Origin: Anaerolineaceae bacterium | GTDB taxonomy: Bacteria; Chloroflexota; Anaerolineae; Anaerolineales; Anaerolineaceae | Direction: 5' to 3' | NCBI GenBank assembly: GCA_003524305.1 | Contig: DQHW01000015.1 | Span: 57,858 to 121,857, forward strand | Length of the DNA: 64,000 bases | In this document: one piece after another, positions 41,990-50,928 of the stretch | Numbering within the stretch: the stretch's first letter is position 1 | Layout of the letters: each line of letters opens with the position of its first letter | Translations under genes and position numbers: made by a program | Notes under the pieces: generated by a model | Databases searched by the model: none | What the model was told of the DNA's origin: nothing | The model's input: only the letters and a program-made list of their open reading frames with translations

Positions 41990-42529
41990 TTACCCAACCG
42001 GCTGCTTGCTGATCTCGAAATGGCAGCATTCTGCACCATCCACCTGGCACTCGATCTCGCGCGCGTCATAGAATTTGCCTGCCCCGGCCCAACTGGTCAA
42101 CTCCTGCATCAAACCGATGAAGGTGCTGCAATCCAGGCATGCACCCTCGCCAACCAACCCTGTGACCGCAATCCGCCAGGCGGAATCCGTGGCAGATAAT
42201 TCCCCTTTTAGAAAATGATTCGTTTCAAACCATTTTATTGCATCGTTAAGCGATCTTTTGATTCGTGCCTGCGCCGGCAGCAGGCGAAAATCCACCTCGC
42301 GCCAGCCAAGAGCGTCTGCGTTCTCGCGCATCCAATAGTAGAAAGCCGCCCTTCCAGCCCGCAGGAACATGCCGCATGCTTCCGCCTGCCCGAACTCTCT
42401 AATTGCAGATTCTATCAATGCAGATGAATCATCCGAACCTTGTTGAATTTCAATCAAGTCTTCACCAAAGATCTCAACAAGACCATTTTCGATGAATGTA
42501 GAATTGGAGACAACAGCAGTTGGCTTCAT
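41990..42529 (-). CDS. V4R-like (4-vinyl-reductase/sensor) domain protein
   Basis: The 179-residue protein has the C-terminal pattern VGEGACLDCSTFIGLMQELTSWAGAGKFYDAREIECQVDGAECCHFEIS, where 'C..F..GLxQEL ... E..C...G...C.FE' matches V4R domains, small-molecule or redox sensing modules. An N-terminal helical part includes RAGRAAFYYWMRENADALGW. Four cysteines near the end could bind a metal. It is the last gene of a three-gene minus-strand set after a Ras-like GTPase and a DUF4388 protein, 20 bp after the GTPase stop. Alternative: an MEDS-like sensor. Confidence 0.58.
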   Translation of the reverse strand: MKPTAVVSNSTFIENGLVEIFGEDLIEIQQGSDDSSALIESAIREFGQAEACGMFLRAGRAAFYYWMRENADALGWREVDFRLLPAQARIKRSLNDAIKWFETNHFLKGELSATDSAWRIAVTGLVGEGACLDCSTFIGLMQELTSWAGAGKFYDAREIECQVDGAECCHFEISKQPVG

Positions 42530-42549
42530 GGATGAATATCCTCGTCTGG

Positions 42550-43095
42550 TTATGATTTGGCGGAATCTAATTCTTCCAGGATGGCGTAAAGCAGTTCAAG
42601 TAAAACCGTCTTGACCGAACTTTTCTTTTTGGCAGTGCATGGCAGCAGTTTAATGGCTGGGTCAAGGCGCAGCGCCACACGGATATCCTCCAGCGACCAG
42701 GCGTCTGCCAGATCCTGTTTATTGGCCACCACAATGTAGGGCGTGGGTGCATAGGCTCTAAAGGTTTCAAGAATGCCGCGCGCCTCTCTAAAGGTTTCTG
42801 GGCGCGTACTATCCACCAGCACGATGAATCCGAGCATACCTTCTGAAAGAATCTCCCACATGAAGTCAAAACGCTTCTGACCCGGAGTGCCAAACAAAAA
42901 GAGCACCAGGTCATTATCCACGGTGATGCGGCCAAAATCCATGGCGACGGTGGTTGAATTTTTAACTTTTTCAGACTCGCTTGTCACTTTTTTCTCTGTG
43001 TTCACGACCTCAATTTCACTGACCGAACGGATCAGTTCGGTCTTACCTGCATTGAAGGGGCCAGTCACCACTATTTTTACGGTTTGAGTCTGCAT
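42550..43095 (-). CDS. Small Ras/Arf-like GTPase (CvnD/MglA-like)
   Basis: The 181-residue protein has G1 GPFNAGKTE (12-20), a switch I Thr in KNSTTVAMDFGRI, G3 FGTPGQKRFDFMW (Walker B plus Gln) and G4 VANKQDLAD. This is the bacterial Arl/CvnD-type GTPase family, which acts in multi-protein switches with Roadblock or DUF4388 partners. AAGGA lies 9 nt upstream of the ATG. The DUF4388 protein encoded 16 bp upstream and the V4R protein downstream are probable partners, which would form a ligand-sensing GTPase module. No GAP (Roadblock) gene is seen. Confidence 0.87.
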   Translation of the reverse strand: MQTQTVKIVVTGPFNAGKTELIRSVSEIEVVNTEKKVTSESEKVKNSTTVAMDFGRITVDNDLVLFLFGTPGQKRFDFMWEILSEGMLGFIVLVDSTRPETFREARGILETFRAYAPTPYIVVANKQDLADAWSLEDIRVALRLDPAIKLLPCTAKKKSSVKTVLLELLYAILEELDSAKS

Positions 43096-43110
43096 GCGGC
43101 TTATCCTTGC

Positions 43111-43926
43111 CTAGATAGTCTTTATACGATCTATGACGCGATTTACCAAAGATCTCTGTTCGATTGGATCCCTTGGGGGTATCACGCGTGGAGGTGCCGA
43201 TACAACAGGATTGTTGAGGCGAACCATATCAACAAGCCCGGCCTGTAATAAATTATAGACCACCCTGCGGATTTGGAAATCATTCAATTTAGCGGCGGCC
43301 GCTATTTGTTTTATCGAATTTTTGGGGCTGACATAAGAAATCACACGCCATTCTTCAGCGTTCAGGTTGATGTCGCGGATATTGATGCCCGGACGTTCAG
43401 CGAATTTAAGCGCTAAATCCAGGCTGGGAATCTCATTCTTTAGGTCTTCGTGTTCATGTGCCTGACGCGAACCTTCAATAATGATATCTTCAAGTGCCAT
43501 GCGCAGCGGAATTGAAGCGGCCGGTGGTATCTCATCTGCCTCAAAGTGAAAAATCCCTTCGGTCAAGGTGAATAAACCGCGCAAAATATCTTTGAAAAAA
43601 TCCGTTAGGCCGTTAAAAACTTGATCCTGGGTCAAGTAACCAGAATTGATCAGTGAAATGCCCAATTCCATATCATTGAGATTCTTGTACCGTTCTGAGA
43701 GTGAAGCTGCCATGGAGCTCGGAATTAGCTTCGAACGAGCCATGATCTTGATCAGGGGAACCGCATCCATGCCGGCGGTGGCATAAACCAGCTTTCCATC
43801 ACTAAAGATCAGTTTGGCCGATTTGGTGCTGGATTCAATGTAAAGCGCCCCGGTCTTCTTCGCCAGGTTGATCAAGTTCAATAACTGGATTATTGAAAAA
43901 TCACTTAAATTGCCTTTTAAGGCCAT
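43111..43926 (-). CDS. DUF4388 (PATAN-like) domain protein with C-terminal winged helix
   Basis: The 271-residue protein opens LKGNLSDFSIIQLLNLINLAKKTGALYIES followed by AKLIFSDGKLVYATAG, the DUF4388 hallmark. The middle includes LTEGIFHFEADEIPP and LRMALEDIIIEGSRQ. The C-terminal part WRVISYVSPKNSIKQIAAAAKLNDFQIRRVVYNLLQAGLVDMV is a winged helix that could bind DNA. Such proteins partner with Ras-like GTPases in bacterial signalling. AAGGA lies 5 nt before the ATG. It is the first gene of the DUF4388-GTPase-V4R set. Confidence 0.83.
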   Translation of the reverse strand: MALKGNLSDFSIIQLLNLINLAKKTGALYIESSTKSAKLIFSDGKLVYATAGMDAVPLIKIMARSKLIPSSMAASLSERYKNLNDMELGISLINSGYLTQDQVFNGLTDFFKDILRGLFTLTEGIFHFEADEIPPAASIPLRMALEDIIIEGSRQAHEHEDLKNEIPSLDLALKFAERPGINIRDINLNAEEWRVISYVSPKNSIKQIAAAAKLNDFQIRRVVYNLLQAGLVDMVRLNNPVVSAPPRVIPPRDPIEQRSLVNRVIDRIKTI

Positions 43927-44040
43927 ATATTCCTTAAATTGGAGAGTCTAACTTAAAAATTATACTTGTATGACAATAAGCCGTCAATTCAACCCAATAG
44001 CCTGAATCAAATGTTTTTTGTAGGGTGTGGTCACGTGAAT

Positions 44041-44105
44041 TTTACGCCCCTCATGACCCTCGATCTTTGAGGGCGAGCCGTTTTCAGGCGAGTGGGGTGA
44101 CCCGC
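44041..44105. repeat. Dispersed element sharing GGCGAGTGGGGT with the tRNA-proximal repeat
   Basis: GGCGAGTGGGGTGACC (44087-44102) is nearly the same as GGCGAGTGGGGTTACC at 40858-40873, each preceded by a run of CGCCCC. CCCTC and GAGGG around 44058-44073 could also form a hairpin. It is probably a degenerate copy of the same small repeat family, without the CCTTGACAAGG arms. Confidence 0.45.
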
Positions 44106-44187
44106 TCCGTATTGATCAATTCCATATACACCTGTTTGTAGATGGGTCGTTGCCCCACCATAAAACGAAAAACAATTTTTATACTTA

Positions 44188-44203
44188 TTGTAAATATTTA
44201 CAA
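44188..44203. promoter_or_regulatory. Perfect 16-bp palindrome TTGTAAATATTTACAA
   Basis: A perfect palindrome directly beside the GC-rich hairpin. TGTAAA...TTTACA sites are bound by several repressor families. No gene start lies close by, so the target is unknown. Confidence 0.45.
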
Positions 44204-44257
44204 ACCCCCGCGGTTTGGTTATCGAGACTTCCTCTATCCAATCAAAACCGCGGGGGT
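44204..44257. other. GC-rich orphan inverted repeat (13-bp arms)
   Basis: ACCCCCGCGGTTT (44204-44216) and AAACCGCGGGGGT (44245-44257) pair perfectly across 28 nt. There is no T run on the plus strand and only weak T content on the minus strand, so it is not a clear terminator. Confidence 0.6.
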
Positions 44258-44298
44258 CTAGCTTAAAAGAGAACACTCGAAATCTTTTGTTAAAACAC

Positions 44299-44340
44299 TT
44301 GACAATAGATTTATAATTAATATAGAATATATATTCTATA
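44299..44340 (+). promoter_or_regulatory. Consensus -35 promoter whose -10 starts a perfect 20-bp palindrome
   Basis: TTGACA (44299-44304), 16-bp spacer, TATAGA (44321-44326). TATAGAATATATATTCTATA (44321-44340) is a perfect palindrome covering the -10 and start site. This is an operator-type arrangement. The next annotated gene starts at 44606, leaving a long leader or an unrecognised small RNA or ORF. Confidence 0.6.
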
Positions 44341-44605
44341 TCATCATTGCCGCATTGTTCTTTAACAAACTTCATCCAATGTCAGGCGGTTTGATATGCT
44401 TTTGAACATTAAATATCTCTTGGTATTTCTTTGCGATTCGTGCATAAAAACAAATCAAAACAAACCTTCAACTTTCGGATTTTTGAAGCTAAAATATTCG
44501 TTTTCTTTGTTTTTGATTTTTCAACGAAACGAAAACGAATCATCTTTCACATCCATCCAACCAGGATTTAGTATAATGCGAATAGCCTAGCGTTAAGAGA
44601 AAACC

Positions 44606-46240
44606 ATGCCTGCCCTCAAAAAAATGCTTCAGTCTTACGACCTGGATATGCTCGAAAGGATCTCCTCCTTTTGGAGTGTGGATACTTCCAACCTGGATTT
44701 GGCGGCATCAGCAGAAACGCTATATCAAGCCATGCAGGATGAAACGCTTGCGTCCGAGATATTAGCCAGCTTGCCTGAAGCCGTCAAGTCGGCCTGGGAG
44801 GATGTGGTTCACAATCCCCAAAAGATCACTTGGGCACATTTCATCCGCAAATACGGTGAGGTGCGTGAGTTCGGCCCTGCACGCCGCGAACGTGAAGAAC
44901 CAGAACAACACCCCATCTCGATTGCAGAGACATTGTGGTATCGGGGTTTGATCGGACGCGCTTTTCTCAACCTCCCCCCAGAACCGCGTGAATTTGTTTA
45001 TATTCCTGATGAATTGATTCCTGACAATAGCCTTACCGAGAAACTGCTTTCAAAATTTGACATCCAAAAAGTGGATGCCAGGTCACTCAAAATCATTGCC
45101 GCAGCCGACGGAAGGATCATCGACCACGTTATCGATTGGTTGGCTGCCAAACGCATGGGGCGCAACGTGCCTGACAGCAAAACAAAAGCCTGGGTTGAAT
45201 CTGAACCCTTTATCGCTCACATGGCTGCATTTAGCGGGTTGATCAATGCCAAAGGGGAGCTTGAACCTGACGCTTTGCCGCAATTTTTCCAAAGGGAGCG
45301 CGCCTCGATCCTCTCTGATTGGGCCACCGCCTGGATAAACTCATCCGCCATCAACGACCTGCGCAGCATACCCGGCCTGGTCTTTGAAGGCGACTGGTAC
45401 AACGATCCGCTCAAACCAAGGCAATTTATCGTCGAAACGTTGCGAGGTCTCACCCAGGGTGATTGGTTCAGTCTGACGGCTCTTACAGGGGCAGTTAAGG
45501 CCCTTCAGCCCGATTTTCAGCGCTCCAGCGGAGAATATGACCTGTGGTTCATCCGCATAGCCGAAAGCAGCGAATTTCTGCGCGGGTTTGAACACTGGGA
45601 TGATGTAGACGGTGCATTGATCAGGTACCTGGTCAACGGTCCGCTGCATTGGCTTGGGATGACCGACCTGGGTCGAGGTAAAGAGAAGTCAGAAACAGCC
45701 TTCAAACTTTCCCCATTGTTCTTCACCCTTTTCACACAAGAAAAACCAGTCATTGAAACCACCAGAGAAACACCGATTAAAGTAGCCGCTGATTTAACCT
45801 TCAGCATTCCGGTTGGTGCATCAAGACCCCTGCGTTATCAAATCGCCCGCTTTTGCGAAATCCATTCCATGACAGCAGTTGAAACCCGTTACGAAATCAC
45901 GCCGGCTTCTTTAAAATTGGCACAACAAAATGGATTAAAACCCGGTCAACTCGTGCAATATCTTGAGAAAAACCTGAAATCACCCCTGCCCAAGAACCTG
46001 ACGTTACTGGCTGACAAGTGGGAAAAGAACGATAAAGCGGAAGAAATCACAACCGCAACATTGCTGAGAACACATTCCGCGGATGTAATGCAGCAACTGA
46101 CCAGCCATCCGCAAACGGCCAAATTCGTGGTCGAACAACTTTCACCAACCACGGCGCTGATCAACCCGGCAGGGATAAAAGTCATCAAACAGGCATTACT
46201 GGAATTAGGTCTGCTCACCGAGATTCAACTGGAAGTATAA
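44606..46240 (+). CDS. Helicase-associated domain protein (XPB N-terminal-like), no helicase core
   Basis: The 544-residue protein begins [20 protein letters not shown] and has an early [21 protein letters not shown] segment followed by EFVYIPDEL, the pattern of the 'XPB/Ssl2-like N-terminal' helicase-associated proteins found in Chloroflexota and Actinobacteria. Middle and C-terminal helical wing-like repeats include [10 protein letters not shown] and [29 protein letters not shown]. No Walker A or helicase motif is present, so it is not an ATPase by itself. The function is unknown; DNA repair or transcription-related roles are guesses. The start is supported by AAGAGA only. Confidence 0.5.
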   Translation: MPALKKMLQSYDLDMLERISSFWSVDTSNLDLAASAETLYQAMQDETLASEILASLPEAVKSAWEDVVHNPQKITWAHFIRKYGEVREFGPARREREEPEQHPISIAETLWYRGLIGRAFLNLPPEPREFVYIPDELIPDNSLTEKLLSKFDIQKVDARSLKIIAAADGRIIDHVIDWLAAKRMGRNVPDSKTKAWVESEPFIAHMAAFSGLINAKGELEPDALPQFFQRERASILSDWATAWINSSAINDLRSIPGLVFEGDWYNDPLKPRQFIVETLRGLTQGDWFSLTALTGAVKALQPDFQRSSGEYDLWFIRIAESSEFLRGFEHWDDVDGALIRYLVNGPLHWLGMTDLGRGKEKSETAFKLSPLFFTLFTQEKPVIETTRETPIKVAADLTFSIPVGASRPLRYQIARFCEIHSMTAVETRYEITPASLKLAQQNGLKPGQLVQYLEKNLKSPLPKNLTLLADKWEKNDKAEEITTATLLRTHSADVMQQLTSHPQTAKFVVEQLSPTTALINPAGIKVIKQALLELGLLTEIQLEV

Positions 46241-46293
46241 TTTTCTCTACCCGGGCTATCATACACCCGGGCAATAATTCCTCCGAGGTGATG

Positions 46294-47475
46294 ATGAACA
46301 AACGATTGGACTGGATCCAGAACGAGCTCGATACGCTAAAAGAGGGTGGATTGTACAACCGCATCCGCACGCTCAGTTCGCCCCAGGGCGCCTGGCTGCA
46401 GGTGGACGGCAAAAAGGTCTTGAACTTCTGCTCCAACAACTATCTGGGTCTGGCCAACCATCCCAGGATGGCCGCGGCTGCCAAGGCAGCCATTGATCGG
46501 TACGGTGTCGGTCCCGGCGCGGTGCGATCCATTGCCGGAACCATGGAGCTGCATCTCGAACTGGAAAAAAGAATGGCAAGCTTCAAAGGCGTTGAAGCCG
46601 CCATCACCATGCAATCCGGGTTTGTGGCCAACCTGGCTGCTATCCCCGCTCTGGTGGGCAAAGAAGATGTTTTATTTACAGATGAACTCAACCATGCCAG
46701 CATCATTGACGGCTGCCGGCTTTCTGGCGCACGCATTGAAAAATACAAACATGCCGACGCTGCGGATCTTGACCGCGTAATCCGTGAGAATAAAGGCAGT
46801 TACAGGCGTGCCTTGTGTGTGACGGACGGCGTCTTTAGCATGGACGGCGATCTTGCTCCCCTGGATAAAATTTACGAGATCACCAGCCAACATGATGTGA
46901 TGCTGATGGTGGATGATGCACACGGCGAGGGTGTGGTCGGGCGCGGCGGGCGCGGCATTGTCGATCATTTTGGTCTTCATGGCAAAGTGGATGTTGAAGT
47001 AGGCACTTTCTCAAAAGCCTTTGGCGTGATGGGCGGCGTGATCGCAGGAAACGCCGCCATTATTGATTGGCTCCGCCAACGCGGAAGACCTTTCTTGTTT
47101 TCTTCAGCCGCCACTCCGGCCGACGTAGCCGCCTGCATCGCTGCAGTCGACCTGCTTGAAGAATCCACCGAACTGGTTGATAAGCTGTGGGAGAACGGAA
47201 ACTTGTTCAAAAAAGTAATGAAAGTAATGGGCTTCGACACTGGCAACAGCGCCACACCCATTACCCCGGTCATGCTCGGCGAAGCACCTCTTGCCCAACA
47301 ATTCAGCCGCGAGCTTTTTGACGAGAATGTCTTTGCCATGGCTTTGGGCTTTCCGACTGTGCCGAAGGGCAAAGCCAGAATCAGAGTGATGCTCTCAGCG
47401 GCTCACTCCCCCACCGACCTTGAAGAAGGGCTTGAAGCTTTCAAAAAAGTTGGCAAGAAATTGGGAGTGATATAA
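46294..47475 (+). CDS. Glycine C-acetyltransferase-like PLP enzyme (Kbl/BioF family)
   Basis: The protein has 393 residues (start ATG 46294, GAGG at 46285; ATG 46291 and GTG 46288 are alternatives). Alpha-oxoamine synthase motifs are complete: [63 protein letters not shown] and the PLP Lys in [12 protein letters not shown]. The sequence is nearer to 2-amino-3-ketobutyrate CoA ligase (threonine/glycine metabolism: glycine plus acetyl-CoA) than to biotin synthase Bio[23 protein letters not shown] is typical of Kbl. No threonine dehydrogenase or biotin genes are adjacent, so BioF activity is not excluded. Confidence 0.82.
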   Translation: MNKRLDWIQNELDTLKEGGLYNRIRTLSSPQGAWLQVDGKKVLNFCSNNYLGLANHPRMAAAAKAAIDRYGVGPGAVRSIAGTMELHLELEKRMASFKGVEAAITMQSGFVANLAAIPALVGKEDVLFTDELNHASIIDGCRLSGARIEKYKHADAADLDRVIRENKGSYRRALCVTDGVFSMDGDLAPLDKIYEITSQHDVMLMVDDAHGEGVVGRGGRGIVDHFGLHGKVDVEVGTFSKAFGVMGGVIAGNAAIIDWLRQRGRPFLFSSAATPADVAACIAAVDLLEESTELVDKLWENGNLFKKVMKVMGFDTGNSATPITPVMLGEAPLAQQFSRELFDENVFAMALGFPTVPKGKARIRVMLSAAHSPTDLEEGLEAFKKVGKKLGVI

Positions 47476-47522
47476 AGGCATACACCCAATGTAGTGTTTT
47501 AAGGAAAAACAAAAGGAAAAAA

Positions 47523-47557
47523 CAACCTTGACAAGGTTTGAAACCTTGTCAAGGTTG
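47523..47557. repeat. Dispersed inverted-repeat element, copy 2
   Basis: CAACCTTGACAAGGTTT and AAACCTTGTCAAGGTTG are perfect 17-bp inverted arms separated by one base. Each arm also contains the near-palindrome CCTTGACAAGG. The arms match those of the element at 40812. Here it lies between convergent genes and could act as a terminator. Confidence 0.75.
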
Positions 47558-47640
47558 AACTTAATATATTTTTCTTCAATGCTTGGTTAAGCCTACACAC
47601 CCACCCTCCAATTAATATAAAAGAGGGGGAAACAAACTAA

Positions 47641-48417
47641 TTATTTAAACATTCGGCGGCGGTTCCAATTTAAGAAGGGGGCGGCAATTTTTCTGAGCCA
47701 ATACTTGATCACAATTGGCGCCCAGGGTTTGCCGCCATCGCGGTAATGCACCCGCAGCATTTCTGGCCAGCAGCGGTCATCAGAAGCCACCGTTTTTCCA
47801 TCCGTGTGCAACCTGAACTGAGCCCAGGTTTTACTTGGAAGATATTTCAACTCGGATACGGCAGCCAGGCGGGTCCATAGATCGTAGTCCATGGCGAAAA
47901 AGAACGTTGGGTCCAGCGGACCGACTTTTTTCCAGAGGTCGGCTCTGAAAAACGCAGAGGGTTGGGGAATATGCACATAACCACGGCGCAGCCTGGAAAA
48001 GTCCGTCTGGGCAGCGTTGAATTTGCCAATCACACTGCCGCTTTCATCGATGAAATCCAACTCGCCGTAAACCATGCCGATTTGCGGATGGTCAACAAGA
48101 TACTGCACAGCCTCACGCACGGCACCCGGCGAATAGACATCATCCGAATTGAGCCAGGCGATGATCGAGCCATTAGCGTGGCTGAACCCCTTGTTGATGG
48201 CATCCGTCTGCCCGGTATCGGGTTCAGAGACCCACCAGGCCAGCCGTGATTGATATTTTTGGATTACTTCAAGGGTGTTGTCATTTGAGCCGCCATCCAC
48301 GATGATGTACTCAATTTTTTCATAATCCTGGTTAAGTACCGAGAGTATGGTTTCTTCAAGGAACTTTCCCTGGTTGAAAGACGGAGTGATAATTGAGATA
48401 AGAGGCTGCTTATTCAT
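47641..48417 (-). CDS. Family 2 glycosyltransferase
   Basis: The 258-residue protein has the GT-A fold: ISIITPSFNQGKFLEETILSVLNQDY, the DGGSNDNT nucleotide-binding loop, a LNSDD metal-binding DXD-like motif near residue 91, and the acceptor-side FFRADLWKKVGPLDPTFFFAMDYDLW segment. It transfers a sugar from an NDP-sugar to a growing surface glycan on the cytosolic side. It is very similar in layout to the GT2 at 49993. It ends the glycan cluster transcript, near the repeat at 47523. Confidence 0.9.
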   Translation of the reverse strand: MNKQPLISIITPSFNQGKFLEETILSVLNQDYEKIEYIIVDGGSNDNTLEVIQKYQSRLAWWVSEPDTGQTDAINKGFSHANGSIIAWLNSDDVYSPGAVREAVQYLVDHPQIGMVYGELDFIDESGSVIGKFNAAQTDFSRLRRGYVHIPQPSAFFRADLWKKVGPLDPTFFFAMDYDLWTRLAAVSELKYLPSKTWAQFRLHTDGKTVASDDRCWPEMLRVHYRDGGKPWAPIVIKYWLRKIAAPFLNWNRRRMFK

Positions 48418-48423
48418 AAATTC

Positions 48424-49974
48424 CTAATTGACCACAGTCAAGGGATGGGCGAGGTCGAAAATATAATAACCATCCCCTTGCTGCACAGGATAAGTATTCA
48501 AAAGATGTTCCTTGAGATCGGTTTGCTTATCAAACTCATCAGTCATGGTCACCAAAAACACATCTTTGCCAACGGTTAATTCTTTGAAAAGTTGTTGAAA
48601 CCCGGGATCTGAGGCGCCAACGATATTCTTAAGGTCGCGATCTGCAGTTCTCGGCCATAAGGAAGGGCCAATATAACTCCAATAACTGAGGGGATAACCA
48701 TAGTCTTCAGTTAATGCCACGACCGATACATCATGCCCTACAATGTTGCCCAACTCAGTGAAATAAGCGGCTTTATCACGAAAATCCGATTGGTTCAAGT
48801 AACTATAGATTCTTTGAGCGCTCATACCGATAGAAAAAATAAATATCAACGTTATTGCTACCCTGGCAATCCATTGTGGATTGTTCTCTTCCAATATTTT
48901 AAATAGATAGGATATTCCGATGCCAAAACCAAGTGCAAGAATGACCAATAGCGGCAGTTGATAATAGTTGTGAGAGTAAATGTGATAAGCAAAAGTAAAA
49001 CCATAGAATAAATATCCAAGCCAAAGACCGGCGTACAGCATTCTAATTTTTACATCTTTGATCAAGAAAAAAGCAAGCAATCCAATCACCAATGGAACCT
49101 GACCTGCCACGGCTTTGATTGTCGTCATCCATTGCAAATACCAACTCAATTGAATATAAAGCTGCGGATAAAATCTTCCACCCAAGATGGCGCCAGCATT
49201 ACCCCCCACGGTGGCGCTGACCAGGTTATAGATCAAGGCTGGTGCGATCGACAGAACAGCCATTAAATAGACACGGCCATTTCGGGTCCAAAATTTGAAT
49301 CCTTTTTGAAGGATGATAAAAGCAAAAGGAAGACCGGCAAAAAAGACCATTGGCGCTTTTACCAGAATTGCAACGCCAGTAAACACTCCGGCGAGAATTG
49401 CATTTTTGAGTGTATCTGCTTGAGACCATTTCACTTGAAAATAAAGTGCCCATAACAGAAACATAATCATCATAGAGTCAGGTTGAAAAGAACGACTGGC
49501 AAGCACTCCAAAATGTTCAAAAAGATAATAAGCCAGAACAGCAAAAGCACCGTTGATTGAAAGAATGCGTCGTGAAAGCAAGAAAATGGGTATTCCGCCG
49601 AGCACCCAGAAGAAAATCGAATAGATTCTTCCGACAAGAATGTATTCGTGACCAATAATCCTATAGGTTAAGGCAACAAGATGCTCCAGAATTGGCGGCT
49701 CAACGATCGGTTCTGCCTTTGCTTTGTTTATGGCAAAAGTTCGCGATTCTTGCGGCATTGAAAGTGTATCGGGTGAATCCATCTGGTAATAAAATGAGCG
49801 TGCCAGAAGAAGAGAGTGGAATTGCCGTGTGGAGGCAAAATCCAACGGAAGATCTGTAAAGTCGATCAGCCGGATTCCGATACCAGCCAATAAAAAGAGC
49901 ACCACTAATACTATTATGGTAATTTTCTTTTTCGGTAGAAATAGTACCGTTTCAGAAAAATGTGATTCGTTCAT
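48424..49974 (-). CDS. Membrane glycosyltransferase, GT39/ArnT-like
   Basis: The ATG at 49974 follows GAGG at 6 nt; an upstream TTG at 49986 would add four residues. The 516-residue protein has ten or more membrane segments, an acidic first loop with DFTDLPLDFASTRQFHSLLLARS, and a soluble C-terminal domain of about 120 residues, the GT-C layout of enzymes using polyprenyl-phosphate sugars. The 'DFASTRQFHSLLLARSFYY' loop is the likely catalytic site. It lies between the two GT2 genes. Confidence 0.8.
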   Translation of the reverse strand: MNESHFSETVLFLPKKKITIIVLVVLFLLAGIGIRLIDFTDLPLDFASTRQFHSLLLARSFYYQMDSPDTLSMPQESRTFAINKAKAEPIVEPPILEHLVALTYRIIGHEYILVGRIYSIFFWVLGGIPIFLLSRRILSINGAFAVLAYYLFEHFGVLASRSFQPDSMMIMFLLWALYFQVKWSQADTLKNAILAGVFTGVAILVKAPMVFFAGLPFAFIILQKGFKFWTRNGRVYLMAVLSIAPALIYNLVSATVGGNAGAILGGRFYPQLYIQLSWYLQWMTTIKAVAGQVPLVIGLLAFFLIKDVKIRMLYAGLWLGYLFYGFTFAYHIYSHNYYQLPLLVILALGFGIGISYLFKILEENNPQWIARVAITLIFIFSIGMSAQRIYSYLNQSDFRDKAAYFTELGNIVGHDVSVVALTEDYGYPLSYWSYIGPSLWPRTADRDLKNIVGASDPGFQQLFKELTVGKDVFLVTMTDEFDKQTDLKEHLLNTYPVQQGDGYYIFDLAHPLTVVN

Positions 49975-49992
49975 CCATTGCCTCAAAAAAGT

Positions 49993-50928
49993 TTAGTTTA
50001 ATTTATTGCGGCGGCGTTGTAGAAACCGTTTGCGAAGTCCATCCAGTCCCAACGGTGCAAAAAGAGCATAAACCATGCGATACCACTCAGGTGTGACGGT
50101 GGCAGGGTTCAGCCAGAAGGCTTTCCAATAGGCACGAAATGCAGCCGGGTATTCCCTGGCATCCAAAAGGTAAAAAGCATCAAAACGTTCAGCGCCAGCC
50201 AAAATCAATTTTCGATTTTGCTCAAATAGGTTATGAAACATTGGAGAAGATTGCATCCACAGAACCATACGCTTCGCTTCTTTTCCAAACTCGGCTGCAA
50301 TTGCCAGGTTCTTACAATCTTCGTGATAATGTGCAGAAGCCCATAAAGAAGGTATGTGTTTCATTCCACTTTGGGCAGCAAGGCGAATCCAGAGATGATG
50401 ATCCAACAGGCAGTGATATGACTGGTCGAGGTACCCCACTTTTTCAAGCAAAGATCTCCTCATAAAAACCGCGGGTTGTCCAATAATGTGAAAAGATAAC
50501 AAGTCTTTCAGACTCCAATTATCATAAGTCAGTTGATTTAAGATTATGTCGTCCTTGTCGACGACCCTTACATTTCCATAAATAAATCCGACTTCCAGGT
50601 TGTTCATCAAGGCTTTTACCGCACCGGCAACAGCCCCCGGCATGTAATAATCATCAGAATTGATCCACGCGATAATTTCGCCTTTTGCACGGGCAAAACC
50701 TTTATTAATAGCTTCAGCCTGCCCGCCGTCTTTTTCAGAGACCCACCAAGTTAGGCGGTCTGAATATTTTTTGATCAACTCAACACTGCCATCCGTCGAA
50801 GCGCCGTCCACAACCAGATACTCTATGTTGGGATAATCCTGATCCAACACCGAGCGCATGGTTTGTTCAAGAAAACGCGCCTGGTTGTATGAAGGGGTTA
50901 CTATCGTAACAAGAGGAGTATCATTCAT
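49993..50928 (-). CDS. Family 2 glycosyltransferase
   Basis: The 311-residue protein opens VTIVTPSYNQARFLEQTMRSVLDQDYPNIEYLVVDGASTDGSVELI, the GT2 nucleotide-binding region, with WINSDDYYMPGAV carrying the DXD-like metal site. VFMRRSLLEKVGYLDQSYHCLLDHHLW is the acceptor loop. The C-terminal 90 residues are extra helices not seen in the 258-residue GT2. The start overlaps the DUF115 gene stop by one base (TAATG), so the genes are translationally coupled. Sugar specificity cannot be read from the sequence. Confidence 0.9.
   Translation of the reverse strand: MNDTPLVTIVTPSYNQARFLEQTMRSVLDQDYPNIEYLVVDGASTDGSVELIKKYSDRLTWWVSEKDGGQAEAINKGFARAKGEIIAWINSDDYYMPGAVAGAVKALMNNLEVGFIYGNVRVVDKDDIILNQLTYDNWSLKDLLSFHIIGQPAVFMRRSLLEKVGYLDQSYHCLLDHHLWIRLAAQSGMKHIPSLWASAHYHEDCKNLAIAAEFGKEAKRMVLWMQSSPMFHNLFEQNRKLILAGAERFDAFYLLDAREYPAAFRAYWKAFWLNPATVTPEWYRMVYALFAPLGLDGLRKRFLQRRRNKLN

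Larger units (their letters stand above)
43927..44605. other. Gene-poor region, 679 bp, rich in palindromes
   Basis: No convincing gene is seen; a 64-codon frame at 44396-44590 (+) is Lys/Asn/Phe-rich with no family features. The region holds the GGCGAGTGGGGT element (44087), the 16-bp palindrome (44188), a GC-rich hairpin (44204-44257), a promoter overlapping a 20-bp palindrome (44299-44340), and an ATTCGTTTTC/GAAAACGAAT inverted repeat (44496-44505, 44531-44540). A regulatory RNA or a site for a distant regulator is possible. Confidence 0.5.

Noticed and set aside
44396..44590. 64-codon ORF on the plus strand in the palindrome-rich region
   Set aside because: Lys/Asn/Phe-rich with no recognisable domain; AGGCGG before the ATG is weak, and the composition matches AT-rich noncoding sequence.
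46241..46280. CCCGGG direct repeats as a terminator before the Kbl-like gene
   Set aside because: The stem is only 6 bp and no T run follows.
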